From Salinicola endophyticus (lineage in GTDB: Bacteria > Pseudomonadota > Gammaproteobacteria > Pseudomonadales > Halomonadaceae), in NCBI RefSeq assembly GCF_003206575.1, contig NZ_PZJO01000002.1, positions 54,072-118,071 on the forward strand: a stretch of 64,000 bases of DNA, read 5' to 3'. The notes beneath the pieces were generated by a model. The model was not told the origin of the DNA and did not search any database. It saw only the letters and a program-made list of their open reading frames with translations. Shown here in pieces: positions 25,080-34,476 of this stretch (positions are counted from its first letter, which is position 1; the number at the start of each line of letters is the position of its first letter). The position numbers and the translations under genes were made by a program.

Positions 25080-26401
25080 TGAAACAACGGATGTCTCAAA
25101 GCTTGCGACGACTGGCGGCTGCCTGGCTGGCCTCGCTCGTCGCGCTGTGTCTGACGGCGAACGCCCAGGCTCAGAATCTCACCATCGAGATCAACCGCGG
25201 CAGCGACCAGGCGATTCCGATTGCCGTCGTGCCGTTCGAGTCCCAGGCGCCGGGCGGGCTGCCCCAGGATGTGGCACAGATCGTCAGCGACGACCTCGAG
25301 CACAGCGGCCAGTTCGATCCGCTCAGCCGCAGTGCGCTGATCTCGCTGCCGAGCAGCAGCAAGGACGTGTTCTACGATGACTGGAAGCGCGTCAACGCGC
25401 GTTATCTGGTGGTCGGCAAGATCGAGCCCCAGGGTAGCGACTATCGCATCCAGTACGAACTGATGGACGTTGCCGGTGGCAAGCGCATGCTCGGCGAAAC
25501 GCTGACTTCCAGCGCCAGCGATCTACGTGCCAGCGCCCACTACATCAGCGACCAGATCTTCGAAGCGATCACCGGTATTCGCGGTGCCTTCTCGACCCGT
25601 ATCGCCTATGTCGCTGCCTCGGGCAGCGGTGACAACGCGCGCTATGCGCTCTACGTCGCCGACGCCGATGGCCACAACGCCCAGCAGATTCTGTCTTCCG
25701 ACGATCCGCTCCTGTCGCCGGCCTGGTCGCCGGATGGCACCAAACTGGCCTACGTCTCCTTCGAGTCCGGCAACTCCGCCATCTATGTGCAGAACGTGGC
25801 CACCGGCGAGCGCCTGCGCCTGACCTCTTTCCCCGGTATCAACGGTGCCCCGGCGTGGTCGCCGGACGGACGTAAGATGGCGATGTCACTGTCCAAGGAT
25901 GGCCAGCCGGAGATCTACGTGATGGATCTGGCCTCGCGCCAGCTCACTCGGCTGACCAACAACCGCGCCATCGAGACCGAGCCCGACTGGTCGCCGGACG
26001 GGCGCTCGCTGATCTTTACCTCCGACCGTAGCGGGGCGCCCCAGCTCTATCGCATGCCAGCCAGTGGCGGTCAGGCAGAGCGGGTCACCTTTACGGGCAG
26101 CTACAACTCTGACGGGCGTTTTTCGCCGGACGGTAAAACGCTGTTCATGATCACCCGTGACGATACCGGTTTTCATGTCGCAAAACAGGATCTGGACACC
26201 AGCCGTGTAACAGTCTTGACTGATACACGATGGGATGAATCACCCAGTGTCGCGCCGAACGGCGCCATGGTAATCTTCGCTACCCAGCAAGGGTCGCAAG
26301 GGGTGCTGGGGGCAGTCTCTTCAGATGGACGCGCGTCCTTCCGACTGCCCTCGCAACAAGGTGACGTGCGGGAACCCGCATGGTCGCCATATTTGAACTA
26401 A
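25079..26401 (+). CDS. tolB: TolB, periplasmic beta-propeller of Tol-Pal
   Basis: 440-aa exported protein. The signal peptide ([23 protein letters not shown]) is followed by an N-terminal alpha/beta domain and a C-terminal six-bladed propeller with repeated AWSPDG-type blade motifs ([52 protein letters not shown]). It binds Pal and TolA. ATG 25079 shares its A with the tolA stop; GTG 25076 is an alternative. Confidence 0.95.
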   Translation: MKQRMSQSLRRLAAAWLASLVALCLTANAQAQNLTIEINRGSDQAIPIAVVPFESQAPGGLPQDVAQIVSDDLEHSGQFDPLSRSALISLPSSSKDVFYDDWKRVNARYLVVGKIEPQGSDYRIQYELMDVAGGKRMLGETLTSSASDLRASAHYISDQIFEAITGIRGAFSTRIAYVAASGSGDNARYALYVADADGHNAQQILSSDDPLLSPAWSPDGTKLAYVSFESGNSAIYVQNVATGERLRLTSFPGINGAPAWSPDGRKMAMSLSKDGQPEIYVMDLASRQLTRLTNNRAIETEPDWSPDGRSLIFTSDRSGAPQLYRMPASGGQAERVTFTGSYNSDGRFSPDGKTLFMITRDDTGFHVAKQDLDTSRVTVLTDTRWDESPSVAPNGAMVIFATQQGSQGVLGAVSSDGRASFRLPSQQGDVREPAWSPYLN

Positions 26402-26449
26402 ACGACGAAAGTCGACAGTGTCATTCGACATCTGAGCAAGGAGATGACA

Positions 26450-26965
26450 ATGCAATTCAAGACTTACGCCAAGACGCTAACGGTCGCGCTGTCACTGGCA
26501 GTGGTCGCGGGCTGTTCTAGCAGCGGCGGCACCCAGGAAGGGAACATGGATGGCACCTCCGGTAACATGTCCGGTCAGGGCATGACTTCCGGCCAGGGCG
26601 CAAACGGTTCGCAGATGAACGCCAACCAGCAGCGTCCCAGCGTCGACACGATCTACTTCGCGTTCGACAGCGACGAAATCCGCCCGGAATTCGAGTCCGT
26701 CCTGCGCGGTCACGCTCAGTACCTGATGGCCAACCCGAGCGTCAACGTGACGCTGCAAGGCTACGCCGACGAGCGCGGCACGCGTGAATACAACCTGGGC
26801 CTCGGCGAGCGTCGTGCGCAGTCGGTCGAGCAGTACCTGACCGTCCAGGGCGTGTCCCCGTCGCAGATCTCCATTGTCAGCTACGGTGAAGAGCGTCCTG
26901 CCGTTCAGGGCCACACCGAAGAAGCCTACGCGAAGAATCGTCGCGTCGTGTTCGACTACAAGTAA
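26450..26965 (+). CDS. pal: Pal, peptidoglycan-associated lipoprotein
   Basis: 171-aa outer-membrane lipoprotein. The lipobox VVAGC places the lipid on Cys22, followed by a Gly/Ser/Met-rich linker. The OmpA-like peptidoglycan-binding domain has TIYFAFDSDEIRPEF and YADERGTREYNLGLGERRAQSV. ATG 26450 lies six bases after AAGGAG; the ATG at 26444 touches that site and is unlikely to be used. Confidence 0.95.
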   Translation: MQFKTYAKTLTVALSLAVVAGCSSSGGTQEGNMDGTSGNMSGQGMTSGQGANGSQMNANQQRPSVDTIYFAFDSDEIRPEFESVLRGHAQYLMANPSVNVTLQGYADERGTREYNLGLGERRAQSVEQYLTVQGVSPSQISIVSYGEERPAVQGHTEEAYAKNRRVVFDYK

Positions 26966-26983
26966 TAGTCGACGGAGATCAGC

Positions 26984-27847
26984 ATGAAACACGGTCTGAA
27001 AAGACTGTGCGGCGCGGGAGCCCTGGTGCTCCCGCTGTCCGTATGGGCTCAGCAGCCGGTCGTGGATGACCTCACGGGTCAGTCGTCGGGCGGTTTCTAC
27101 AGTCAGACGCAGGCCCGCGAAAGCGGCGGCGGCACCCTGACGATCCTCAACGAATTGCAGGACAACCGCCAGCAGATACAGCAGCTGCGCGGCCAGGTCG
27201 AGGAGCTGCGCTATCAGCTGGAGCAGCTGAAGCAGCAGACTCAGAAGCAGTATCTCGATCTCGATGACCGTCTCTCGGGTAGCGGGAGCGGCAGTAGCGG
27301 TGACATGTCGAGTGGCAGCGTCGATAGCGGCGCGGCGAGCCAGGTTGCCGGAAACAGTGGGGCCGGAAATAGCGGTGCCGCGGGCAGCGGTGCTGGAGAC
27401 AGCAGCGCCGGTGCAGCCAGTGCGACGACCGCTGACAGCGGTGGCAGCGCGCCGGCAGCGGGTGGTAGCGGCGATGGCCGCGACGCCTACCAGGCTGCAT
27501 TCCAGCAGGTACAGGCGCGGCAGTTCGACGCCGCCGTCAGTTCGTTCAAACGCTTCATCGCCGATTACCCGCAGTCGAGCCTGATCCCCAATGCCCACTA
27601 CTGGCTCGGCGAACTCTACTCGGCGCAGTCGCAGCTCGACGCCGCCGCCAAGGCCTTCAATACCGTCATCGACGATTACCCGCAGAGCAGCAAGGTGCCC
27701 GATGCGCTCTACAAGCTGGGTCTGTTGAAGGCACGCCAGGGCGATACCTCGGGCAGCCGCGAACTGCTCAAGCGCGTGCAGAGCGACTACCCTGACAGTA
27801 GCGCGGCGCAGATGGCGAAGGACTTCCTCAATCAGTTGGGCAACTGA
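26984..27847 (+). CDS. cpoB: CpoB/YbgF, Tol-associated TPR protein
   Basis: 287-aa periplasmic protein: signal peptide (LCGAGALVLPLSVWAQ), a trimerising coiled coil (NELQDNRQQIQQLRGQVEEL), a long Gly/Ser/Ala linker at residues ~95-160, and three C-terminal TPRs (AYQAAFQQVQARQFDAAVSSF and following). In E. coli, CpoB links PBP1B peptidoglycan synthesis to Tol during division. The linker is longer and more monotonous than in E. coli (263 aa). Confidence 0.92.
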   Translation: MKHGLKRLCGAGALVLPLSVWAQQPVVDDLTGQSSGGFYSQTQARESGGGTLTILNELQDNRQQIQQLRGQVEELRYQLEQLKQQTQKQYLDLDDRLSGSGSGSSGDMSSGSVDSGAASQVAGNSGAGNSGAAGSGAGDSSAGAASATTADSGGSAPAAGGSGDGRDAYQAAFQQVQARQFDAAVSSFKRFIADYPQSSLIPNAHYWLGELYSAQSQLDAAAKAFNTVIDDYPQSSKVPDALYKLGLLKARQGDTSGSRELLKRVQSDYPDSSAAQMAKDFLNQLGN

Positions 27848-27875
27848 GACTGAAGCTGAGCGAGGGATAGAGACA

Positions 27876-27937
27876 GGACGCGAGACCGCGTCCCGTCCAG
27901 CCGGATGAGGGCCGACCACCAAAGGCGGTCGGCCTCA
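27876..27937 (+). terminator. Tandem hairpins after the tol-pal operon
   Basis: Two hairpins lie in the 168-base gap before yciK: GGACGCG/CGCGTCC (27876-27893) and GGCCGACC/GGTCGGCC (27910-27934, extended by TGA/TCA). Neither has a T run, so they could mark the operon's end or stabilise its 3' end. Confidence 0.4.
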
Positions 27938-28015
27938 GCGCGTTGTGGCTGACGCCCACGCTGCTGGCGTGGAGAAGACGATGCTCTAGTACCACCCGCA
28001 CAGGAGGAGGTGAGC

Positions 28016-28774
28016 ATGCCTTGCCAAAGCGACTATCAGCCGCCCGTGGACCTGCTCGCGGGGAAGGTGATTCTGGTGACCGGGGCGAGCGCCGGCATCG
28101 GTCGCGCAGCGGCCATGGCCTACGCCCGGCACGGTGCCACCGTGGTGCTGCTGGGGCGTAGCCTGAGCCGGCTGGAGACGGTCTATGACGCGATCGAGGC
28201 GGCCAAGGCGCCGCAGCCGGCGATCTTCCCGCTCAATCTCGAAAGTGCCACGGCGCAGGATTTCGGCGTCGTCGCGGCCAAGCTCGAGCAGGCCTTCGGG
28301 CGTCTCGACGGCCTATTGCACAACGCCAGCATGCTGGGGGAGCGCAAGTCGGTCGCGGCCTCCGATCTCGAGGTGTGGGCGCGGGTGATGCAGGTCAACT
28401 TCACCGCCAGTCTCGGTTTGACCCAGGCCTTGTTGCCGCTGCTCGAAGCGTCCACCAACGCCTCGGTGGTGTTCACCTCGTCCAGCGTGGGGCGGCGCGG
28501 GCGCGCCGAGTGGGGTGCCTACTCGACCTCCAAGTTCGCCACCGAGGGCCTGATGCAGATTCTCGCCGACGAGTATCGCGACTCGACGCTGCGCTTCAAT
28601 TCGATCAACCCCGGTGGCACGCGCACCGCCATGCGGCGCGCGGCCTACCCCCAGGAAGATCCGCAGCGGGTTCCCACACCGGAGTCGATCATGCCCACCT
28701 ATCTCTGGCTGATGGGCCGCGACAGCCGCGGCACCACCGGCGAAGCCTTCGACGCCCAACCGCCGCGGCAGTGA
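28016..28774 (+). CDS. yciK: YciK-type short-chain dehydrogenase
   Basis: 252-aa SDR closely resembling E. coli YciK: YQPPVDLLAGKVILVTGASAGIGR at the N-terminus, active-site FTSSSVGRRGRAEWGAYSTSKFATEG with the Ser-Tyr-Lys triad, and the YciK-specific ending INPGGTRTAM...TGEAFDAQP. The substrate is unknown. ATG 28016 follows AGGAGGAGG, so the upstream GTG 28010 lies within the ribosome-binding site. In Pseudomonas, yciK adjoins ubiG-mupP; here those genes are 9 kb away. Confidence 0.88.
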   Translation: MPCQSDYQPPVDLLAGKVILVTGASAGIGRAAAMAYARHGATVVLLGRSLSRLETVYDAIEAAKAPQPAIFPLNLESATAQDFGVVAAKLEQAFGRLDGLLHNASMLGERKSVAASDLEVWARVMQVNFTASLGLTQALLPLLEASTNASVVFTSSSVGRRGRAEWGAYSTSKFATEGLMQILADEYRDSTLRFNSINPGGTRTAMRRAAYPQEDPQRVPTPESIMPTYLWLMGRDSRGTTGEAFDAQPPRQ

Positions 28775-28799
28775 GCCGCGGCGGTGGCCAGGCGTGATC

Positions 28800-29813
28800 T
28801 CATGCCGGCCACAGTCGCACCAGCACCTTGCCCGACACCTGGGCATCCTTGGCCACATCGAACGCCTCGACCGCGTCGTCGGCGGCGATCTCGTGGGTGA
28901 TCACCTGATCGAAACGCGCATCCCGATCGAGGAGTTCGATCGCTTCGTCGACCTCGTCGTTGAAGCGGAAACAGCCACGCAGCTGAATCTCCTTGGAGAT
29001 CAGTGTCGCCAGTTCCAGTGGCTGGGCGCCGGCACCCATCATGCCGATCTGGGCGATCACGCCGGCACGCCGCACGGCGCGGATCGCGACGTCGATCGAG
29101 GCGGGTACGCCTGAGCACTCCAGCGCCACATCGAACGCCTCGGCCGCCGGTTCCGCCTCGCCGATGCGCACGGTGGCGTGCACGCCAAGTGCCCGGGCGC
29201 GCGCCAGCGGCCCCTCGAACACGTCGGTGGCGGTCACCTCGCTCGCGCCCTTGGCCAGCGCCGCGGCGGCCACCAGCAGACCGATCGGCCCCGAGCCGCA
29301 GACCAGTACACGCTTGCCCTCGACGCCGCCGGCGATACGGATGCCGTGCAGCGCCACGGCCAGCGGCTCGGTCAGTGCCGCGCGCTTGAGCGGCAGCGTC
29401 GACGGCAGGGTGCGGATCATGCTGCGCTTGACCACCAGATACTCGCTCATGCCGCCCTGGGTGTGCGGCGTGGTCGAGGCTGACCCCAGATAGCCGCCGC
29501 GTGGCCACAGATGCGGATGTTGCTCCAGCCCCGGCTGGCACTCGCCGAAGGTTGCCGGGTGAAAGGTCACCGGGGTTCCCGGGGCCAGCTCCCCGGCGGG
29601 ATCCAGATCCACCGTGCCGGAGAGTTCATGTCCCGGAATCAGCGGCTCACGCACCACGAAGGCGCCGTTGGCACCCTCGTGGTAGTAGTGCAGGTCAGAG
29701 CCGCAGATGCCGCCCCAGGCGATGCGCACGCGCACCTCATCGGCGGCCGGCTCGGGGGTTTCCCAGGTCTGCGCGCGCAGATCCTGCTTGCCATGTATCA
29801 CCAGCGCTTTCAT
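28800..29813 (-). CDS. idnD: L-idonate 5-dehydrogenase-like zinc-type alcohol dehydrogenase
   Basis: 337-aa medium-chain dehydrogenase. Catalytic zinc ligands lie in GGICGSDLHYYHEG and PGHELSG, and the coenzyme motif is GSGPIGLLVAAAAL. FRFNDEVDEAIELL and the ICGSDLHYY wording match E. coli IdnD, which oxidises L-idonate to 5-ketogluconate. The structural-zinc lobe has lost three of four cysteines (TFGECQPGLEQHPHLW instead of CGxCxxC...C). The adjacent idnO-type gene strengthens the assignment, although other polyol dehydrogenases are possible. Transcribed leftward, 117 bases after idnO. Confidence 0.75.
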   Translation of the reverse strand: MKALVIHGKQDLRAQTWETPEPAADEVRVRIAWGGICGSDLHYYHEGANGAFVVREPLIPGHELSGTVDLDPAGELAPGTPVTFHPATFGECQPGLEQHPHLWPRGGYLGSASTTPHTQGGMSEYLVVKRSMIRTLPSTLPLKRAALTEPLAVALHGIRIAGGVEGKRVLVCGSGPIGLLVAAAALAKGASEVTATDVFEGPLARARALGVHATVRIGEAEPAAEAFDVALECSGVPASIDVAIRAVRRAGVIAQIGMMGAGAQPLELATLISKEIQLRGCFRFNDEVDEAIELLDRDARFDQVITHEIAADDAVEAFDVAKDAQVSGKVLVRLWPA

Positions 29814-29930
29814 GCCCTTGTTGCTCCTGTGTGACGCCGCCAGGCATAGGCGCGATCATGCCCGCTATCCGGCGGTGATGAATGAATCAGGCCTTCGACA
29901 GCCAGCTCGTCGGTCCCAGGCCGTCGAGGC

Positions 29931-30695
29931 TCAAACCACCGAGGTCATGCCGCCGTCGACGAAGATGTTCTGACCCGAGACGAAGGCGGAGGCGTCCGAG
30001 CAGAGATAGATCAGCGTACCCACCAGCTCTTCGACATTACCCCAGCGCTGGGCCGGGGTGCGCGACTCCACCCAGCTGTTGAAGGCTTCGTCCTGCCACA
30101 GGGCCGTGTTCATGTCGGTCTTGAAGTAGCCCGGCGAGATGCAGTTGACCTGAATGTCGAAGCGCGCCAGATCGGCGGCCATGCCCTTGGTCAGCATCAC
30201 CACACCGCCCTTGGAAGCGGCATAGGGGGCGATGGTCTGGCGTGCCAGCTGCGACTGCACCGAACCGATATTGACGATCTTGCCCGATCCGCGCTGGGAC
30301 ATGCGCTCGGCCAGCGCGCGCGAGACGTAGAAGGCGCTGGAGAGATTGGTGGCGAGCACCGCATCCCAGTCTTCGGGATCGAACTCGGCGAAGGGGGCGC
30401 GACGCTGGAGTCCGGCATTGTTGACCAGGATGTCCGGTGTTCCCAGGCGCGCGGTCAGCGCATCCAGCGCCTCGCGCACCGCCGCGCTGTCGGTGACATC
30501 GAAAGTCACGCTGTCGACCTCGGCACCGGTTTCTGCGCGGATCGCCTCGGCGGCGCGGGCCACCGCTTCGGCTTGGCGTCCGTGCACGATCACGCGTGCC
30601 CCCTGACGCGCCAGTCCCTGGGCCAGGGTGAATCCCAGCCCCCGCGACGAGCCGGTCACCAGGGCCAGGCGGCCACTGATATCGAAAAGCTTCAT
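29931..30695 (-). CDS. idnO: Gluconate 5-dehydrogenase-like SDR
   Basis: 254-aa short-chain dehydrogenase close to E. coli IdnO, which reduces 5-ketogluconate to gluconate. The N-terminal GSSRGLGFTLAQGLA binds the coenzyme, NNAGLQRRAPF is characteristic of IdnO, the active-site Ser lies in NIGSVQSQ and the Tyr-Lys in PYAASKGG, and the end has SPGYFKTDMNTAL and VDGGM. ATG 30695 is chosen over the longer frame to 30752. It is divergent from the hydroxyacid dehydrogenase gene, with an operator-like dyad between them. No gluconokinase is in the window, so gluconate must be phosphorylated elsewhere. Confidence 0.8.
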   Translation of the reverse strand: MKLFDISGRLALVTGSSRGLGFTLAQGLARQGARVIVHGRQAEAVARAAEAIRAETGAEVDSVTFDVTDSAAVREALDALTARLGTPDILVNNAGLQRRAPFAEFDPEDWDAVLATNLSSAFYVSRALAERMSQRGSGKIVNIGSVQSQLARQTIAPYAASKGGVVMLTKGMAADLARFDIQVNCISPGYFKTDMNTALWQDEAFNSWVESRTPAQRWGNVEELVGTLIYLCSDASAFVSGQNIFVDGGMTSVV

Positions 30696-30859
30696 GCATT
30701 GTCTCCCGATGCGGTGTTTATCGACGTGTACAGACATCCTGTGATCCGCCATCAGACCCGGATTGCGCCCGCGGTTTCAAGCGTCGGGGACGGACTGCCG
30801 GTGATGAGGTGGTGGCGCCCGACCACGACCAAAGGCGGGGTTACGTCTACAGCCTAGCA

Positions 30860-30898
30860 TTGTACAGTCCGCTGAACGACGTTCAGCTCATTGGACAA
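30860..30898. promoter_or_regulatory. Large dyad-symmetric operator candidate in the divergent promoter
   Basis: A perfect seven-base inverted repeat GCTGAAC-GAC-GTTCAGC (30871-30887) is flanked at equal distance by TTGTAC (30860-30865) and GGACAA (30893-30898), which match in five of six bases. All arms share one centre at 30879. The site lies between idnO and the rightward dehydrogenase/IclR unit. It is a likely binding site for the IclR regulator encoded at 32095. Confidence 0.65.
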
Positions 30899-30994
30899 TG
30901 GTCGCGCTCACGGCATCCGGACAGAGGCCTTGGCGCCATGCATCGAAGACCGCTGACCGAAGCCTGCGAACCGACAAGACACGAGGATCGAGCC

Positions 30995-32095
30995 ATGCAT
31001 CAGACACCGTCGCCGGCCGACGCGGAAAAGCGCCAGGCAGCATCGCCGAAGGGCAAGCTGAGGGTGGCGGTGGCCACCCCGCTGAGCGAGGCGCTATGCG
31101 CCATGATCGAAGCCCGCGAGCCGCGCCTCGAGATGGTCCGTGACCAGTCGCTGCTGCCGCCCATGCGCCACCCCGCGGACTTCGCCGGCGACCCCGCCTT
31201 CCGTCGCAGCGCCGAGGCGCAGGCGCGTTTCGAGGCGCTGATCGCCGATGCCGAGGTGCTGTACGGCATTCCCGACCTCGACCCGGCAGCGCTGGCGCGC
31301 GCGGTCGCGGCCAACCCCGGGCTGCGCTGGGTCCATCTGATGGCCGCGGGGGGTGGCGGCCAGGTGAAGGCGGCGCAACTCTCCCGCGAGCAGCTCGAGC
31401 GGGTCGCCTTCACCACCTCCGCGGGGGTGCATGGCGGGCCACTGGCGGAGTACGCGCTGTTCGGCGTGCTTGCCGGTGCCAAGCAGCTGCCGCGGGTCCA
31501 GGCTCAACAGCGGGCGCACCACTGGAGCGGGCGCTGGGCGATGGGGCAGGTCAGTGAACAGACCGTGCTGCTGCTGGGGCTCGGCGGGATCGGCCGTGAG
31601 GTGGCGCGCAAGCTCTCGCTGCTGGGCGCGCGGGTGATCGGCGTCTCGCGTCACGGCCGAGCGGTCGACCACGTCGACGAGGTCGTGCCGCCGGAGGCGC
31701 TGCACGCGGCAGCGGCACGCGCCGATGCCGTGGTCTGTTCGCTGCCGGGAACCGCCGCCACCGACAAGCTGGTGGATGCGGCCTTTCTCGCGGCGCTGCG
31801 TCCCGGGGCCACCTTCGTCAACGTCGGCCGCGGCACGGCGGTCGACGAGCCGGCGCTGATCGAGGCCCTGCGCACCGAGCATCTCGGCCTAGCCGTGCTG
31901 GATGTCACGGCCAGCGAGCCGCTGGCTGGTGACTCGCCGCTATGGGATCTGCCCAACGTACTGCTGACCCCGCATACCGCGGCACTCAACGCCGCTGAAG
32001 ACCGCCTGATTGCCGAGCTGTTCGTGGACAACGCCCGGCGCTATCTCGACGGGGAGCCGCTGCGCAATCGCGTCGATACGGTGGAGTTCTACTGA
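30995..32095 (+). CDS. D-2-hydroxyacid dehydrogenase (GhrA/2-ketoaldonate reductase-like)
   Basis: 366-aa NAD(P)-dependent dehydrogenase. The Rossmann motif is GLGGIGREVARKL, with catalytic Arg in VNVGRGTAVDE, Glu in TASEPL and His in LLTPHTAA. The N-terminal domain is somewhat long, and AGVHGGPLAEYAL is the usual interdomain segment. In a sugar-acid island it could reduce 2-keto-aldonates or hydroxypyruvate. ATG 30995 has GAGG upstream and avoids running through the operator region. Its stop overlaps the iclR start (TGATG), so both are translated together. Confidence 0.8.
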   Translation: MHQTPSPADAEKRQAASPKGKLRVAVATPLSEALCAMIEAREPRLEMVRDQSLLPPMRHPADFAGDPAFRRSAEAQARFEALIADAEVLYGIPDLDPAALARAVAANPGLRWVHLMAAGGGGQVKAAQLSREQLERVAFTTSAGVHGGPLAEYALFGVLAGAKQLPRVQAQQRAHHWSGRWAMGQVSEQTVLLLGLGGIGREVARKLSLLGARVIGVSRHGRAVDHVDEVVPPEALHAAAARADAVVCSLPGTAATDKLVDAAFLAALRPGATFVNVGRGTAVDEPALIEALRTEHLGLAVLDVTASEPLAGDSPLWDLPNVLLTPHTAALNAAEDRLIAELFVDNARRYLDGEPLRNRVDTVEFY

Positions 32096-32913
32096 TGGCG
32101 GGGGAGGCCGAGCGTAGCCCGGCGGTGACCCGATCGATCCGCGTGCTGGGGCTGCTGGAGCAGGCGGGCGACACCGCACTGGGGGTCAGCGAGATGGCGC
32201 GTCAGCTCTCTGTGGCGCGCTCGTCACTGTTCAACATCTGTCTGGCGCTGGAAGCCGAGGGTCTGATCGCTCGCAGTGCCGGCGGCTACCGCCTGGGGCG
32301 GCGTCTGGTCGAACTGGGCGGGGCCTATCTGCGCGGAGTCGATCCGGTCCAGGCGTTCTACCAGGCATGCAACGAGACCCCGCTGTTGCACGACGAGATC
32401 TGCCAGCTGGCGGTGCTCGACGGCACCGATGTGCTCTATCTCGCCGCCCATGCCGGGCGCATGCCGCTGCGCATGACCGCGAGCATCGGCAGCCGCTTTC
32501 CGGCCTCGATCACCGCGGTGGGCAATGCGCTGCTGGCGCGCCTCGACGACGCCGAGATCCGGCGGCGATTCGCTGACCCGGCGACCCGCCCGGGCTGGAC
32601 CGAGCGCTCGGTCACCGACCTCGACGCGCTGGTGGCCAAGATCGCCCGGGTCCGCGAACGCGGCTATGGCCGTGACCTGGGCGAGGTCTTCCCCGGGGTC
32701 CGTGGGCTGGCGCTGGTGGTGGCGCCGCAGTACAGCGGCGAGCAGGCCTATGCCCTCGGTACCTCGCTGATGGAGGAGCGCTGCGACGATGCACTGGAGG
32801 CGCGCGCCGTGGCGGCACTCGATGCCATGGCGCGACGTATCGCCAACCCCATGAACCTGGCCGCCGATCCCCACGATACGGCCATGCGCGATGCCCGTGA
32901 TGCCGGGCGCTGA
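32095..32913 (+). CDS. IclR-family transcriptional regulator
   Basis: 272-aa IclR regulator: winged helix-turn-helix at residues 10-65 (VSEMARQLSVARSSLFNICLALEAEGLI) and an IclR effector domain after ~80 (LAAHAGRMPLRMTASIGSRFPASITAVGNALLA). The effector pocket would recognise a small organic acid. It probably controls both the leftward idn genes and its own rightward unit through the dyad at 30860-30898. The C-terminal ~20 residues are a low-complexity tail rich in Asp, Ala and Arg. Confidence 0.88.
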   Translation: MAGEAERSPAVTRSIRVLGLLEQAGDTALGVSEMARQLSVARSSLFNICLALEAEGLIARSAGGYRLGRRLVELGGAYLRGVDPVQAFYQACNETPLLHDEICQLAVLDGTDVLYLAAHAGRMPLRMTASIGSRFPASITAVGNALLARLDDAEIRRRFADPATRPGWTERSVTDLDALVAKIARVRERGYGRDLGEVFPGVRGLALVVAPQYSGEQAYALGTSLMEERCDDALEARAVAALDAMARRIANPMNLAADPHDTAMRDARDAGR

Positions 32914-32940
32914 ACATCCACTGATCGAGGAGTGAACGAG

Positions 32941-33918
32941 ATGTCGTCTGCCATCGATGACGCCTCCGTCGAGAGGCCCAATGACACTGCGGCGGCCAGC
33001 TTCGAGCGCGTCTTTGCCCATCCCGGCAAGCGCCGGGTCGGCATGATTGGCCTCGGCAACATGGGTATGCCGATGGCGCACAACCTGCTGGCTGCCGAGG
33101 TGGCGGCGCAGGTGAGCGTGTACGGACGCTCAGCGCAGAAACTGGCCCCGGTGATCGACGCCGGTGCAGCGCTGGCGGAGACACCGCGGGCGCTGGCCGC
33201 TGCCAGCGACGTGCTGATCACGGTGCTGCCCGATCTCGATCCGCTGCGCGAGCTGCTGTGGGGCGAACAGGGGATCGTTGCCGGTGTGGGTGACGCGCTG
33301 CTGATCGTAATCTGCTCCACCTCATCGCCCCAGGGCGTACGCGAGCTGGCCGCTGAGCTCGAGCAGGCGAGCGCAGGGCGCATCCGGCTGCTCGATGCAC
33401 CGCTCTCCGGAGGGACCGACGGCGCCGAAGCCGGCCGGCTGTCGATCATGGTCGGCGGTGACGCGCAGGCCTTCACGGTCGCGCAGCCGCTGCTGGCCAG
33501 CATGGGCAATCCCGTGCATCTGGGCTCGCTGGGGGCGGGCGAGGTGGCCAAGGCGTGCAACCAGATGGTGGTGGCCTCGACCATGGTGGCGCTGTCGGAG
33601 GCGACGGTGATCGCCGAGCGCGCCGGCCTCGATGTCGCTCGCCTGCTCGAGTGCCTGGGTGGTGGTTACGCCGGCGGGCGCCTGCTGGAAGCGCGCAAGC
33701 AGCGTTTGATCGACAAGGATTACACCCCCACCGGCGTCGCTCGCTACATGATCAAGGATCTGGCTTTCGCCCGTGACGAGGCAGCTCGCGGTGGGGTGAT
33801 GACGCCACAACTGGCGACACTCTCGCGGCTGTTCGACGACCTCGGCGATCGCGGGCTGGGGGAGCATGACCTATGCGTCACCCAGCGCTACATCGACGAA
33901 CTGGACCGCCTGCCCTGA
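32941..33918 (+). CDS. NAD-dependent beta-hydroxyacid dehydrogenase (GarR/3-HIBADH family)
   Basis: 325-aa enzyme of the 3-hydroxyisobutyrate/tartronate-semialdehyde reductase family. The coenzyme motif is GMIGLGNMGMPMAHNLL, the substrate loop is DAPLSGGTDGAEAGRLSIMVGG, and the catalytic lysine is in GAGEVAKACNQMVV. It has a ~35-residue N-terminal extension not seen in GarR. ATG 32941 is chosen because GAGGAG (32927-32932) lies eight bases before it; GTG 32932 would overlap that site. It follows iclR and precedes the TRAP genes, so it probably acts on the transported acid or a product of it. Confidence 0.8.
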   Translation: MSSAIDDASVERPNDTAAASFERVFAHPGKRRVGMIGLGNMGMPMAHNLLAAEVAAQVSVYGRSAQKLAPVIDAGAALAETPRALAAASDVLITVLPDLDPLRELLWGEQGIVAGVGDALLIVICSTSSPQGVRELAAELEQASAGRIRLLDAPLSGGTDGAEAGRLSIMVGGDAQAFTVAQPLLASMGNPVHLGSLGAGEVAKACNQMVVASTMVALSEATVIAERAGLDVARLLECLGGGYAGGRLLEARKQRLIDKDYTPTGVARYMIKDLAFARDEAARGGVMTPQLATLSRLFDDLGDRGLGEHDLCVTQRYIDELDRLP

Positions 33919-33957
33919 AGGCGAGCGCCGCGTTCGCACGTGGCGGGAGGAGCTGAG

Positions 33958-34476
33958 ATGACGACACTGAAGGCGTTCTGGCGTGGTATCGAGTGGCTCA
34001 TCGCGCTGTTGATGTTACTCACCATGGTGCTGGTCTTCGTCAATGTGGTGCTGCGCTATGGTTTCGCCTCGGGGTTGCGCTCGGGGATCGAGCTGTCGCG
34101 GCTGGGCTTCGTCTGGATCGTGATGCTCGGCGCCTCGCTGTGTCTCAAGGAGGGCGAGCACCTGGCGGTGTCCGAGCTGTTCGACCGCCTGCCGCGGGTG
34201 GTGCGCAGCGTGCTGGGGCGGCTCGCGTGGCTGGCGATCCTGGTCGCCTCGCTGATGCTGCTGATCGGCTGCTGGCGCCAGACTCTGTCCAACTGGCACA
34301 ACATCTCGCCGCTCACCGGGTTGCCCACGGCACTGTTCTATCTCGCCGGCGTGGTCTCGGGGGCACTGATGAGCGTGACCGCCGCCCTCGGCGCCGTACT
34401 GCCCGGCGGCCCTGATGCGCCGGGGGCAGCGGAAGCCCACCACCACGCCAGCGCATCCGAGGAGACACGACCATGA
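33958..34476 (+). CDS. dctQ: TRAP transporter small permease (DctQ type)
   Basis: 172-aa protein with four membrane helices, beginning LKAFWRGIEWLIALLMLLTMVLVFVNVVLRY and containing the DctQ pattern ELSRLGFVWIVMLGASLCLKEGEHLAV. The family partners with a large permease to import organic acids using the sodium gradient. GGAGG precedes ATG 33958. It overlaps dctM by four bases (ATGA). The C-terminus ends in a His/Ala/Glu-rich tail. Confidence 0.88.
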   Translation: MTTLKAFWRGIEWLIALLMLLTMVLVFVNVVLRYGFASGLRSGIELSRLGFVWIVMLGASLCLKEGEHLAVSELFDRLPRVVRSVLGRLAWLAILVASLMLLIGCWRQTLSNWHNISPLTGLPTALFYLAGVVSGALMSVTAALGAVLPGGPDAPGAAEAHHHASASEETRP

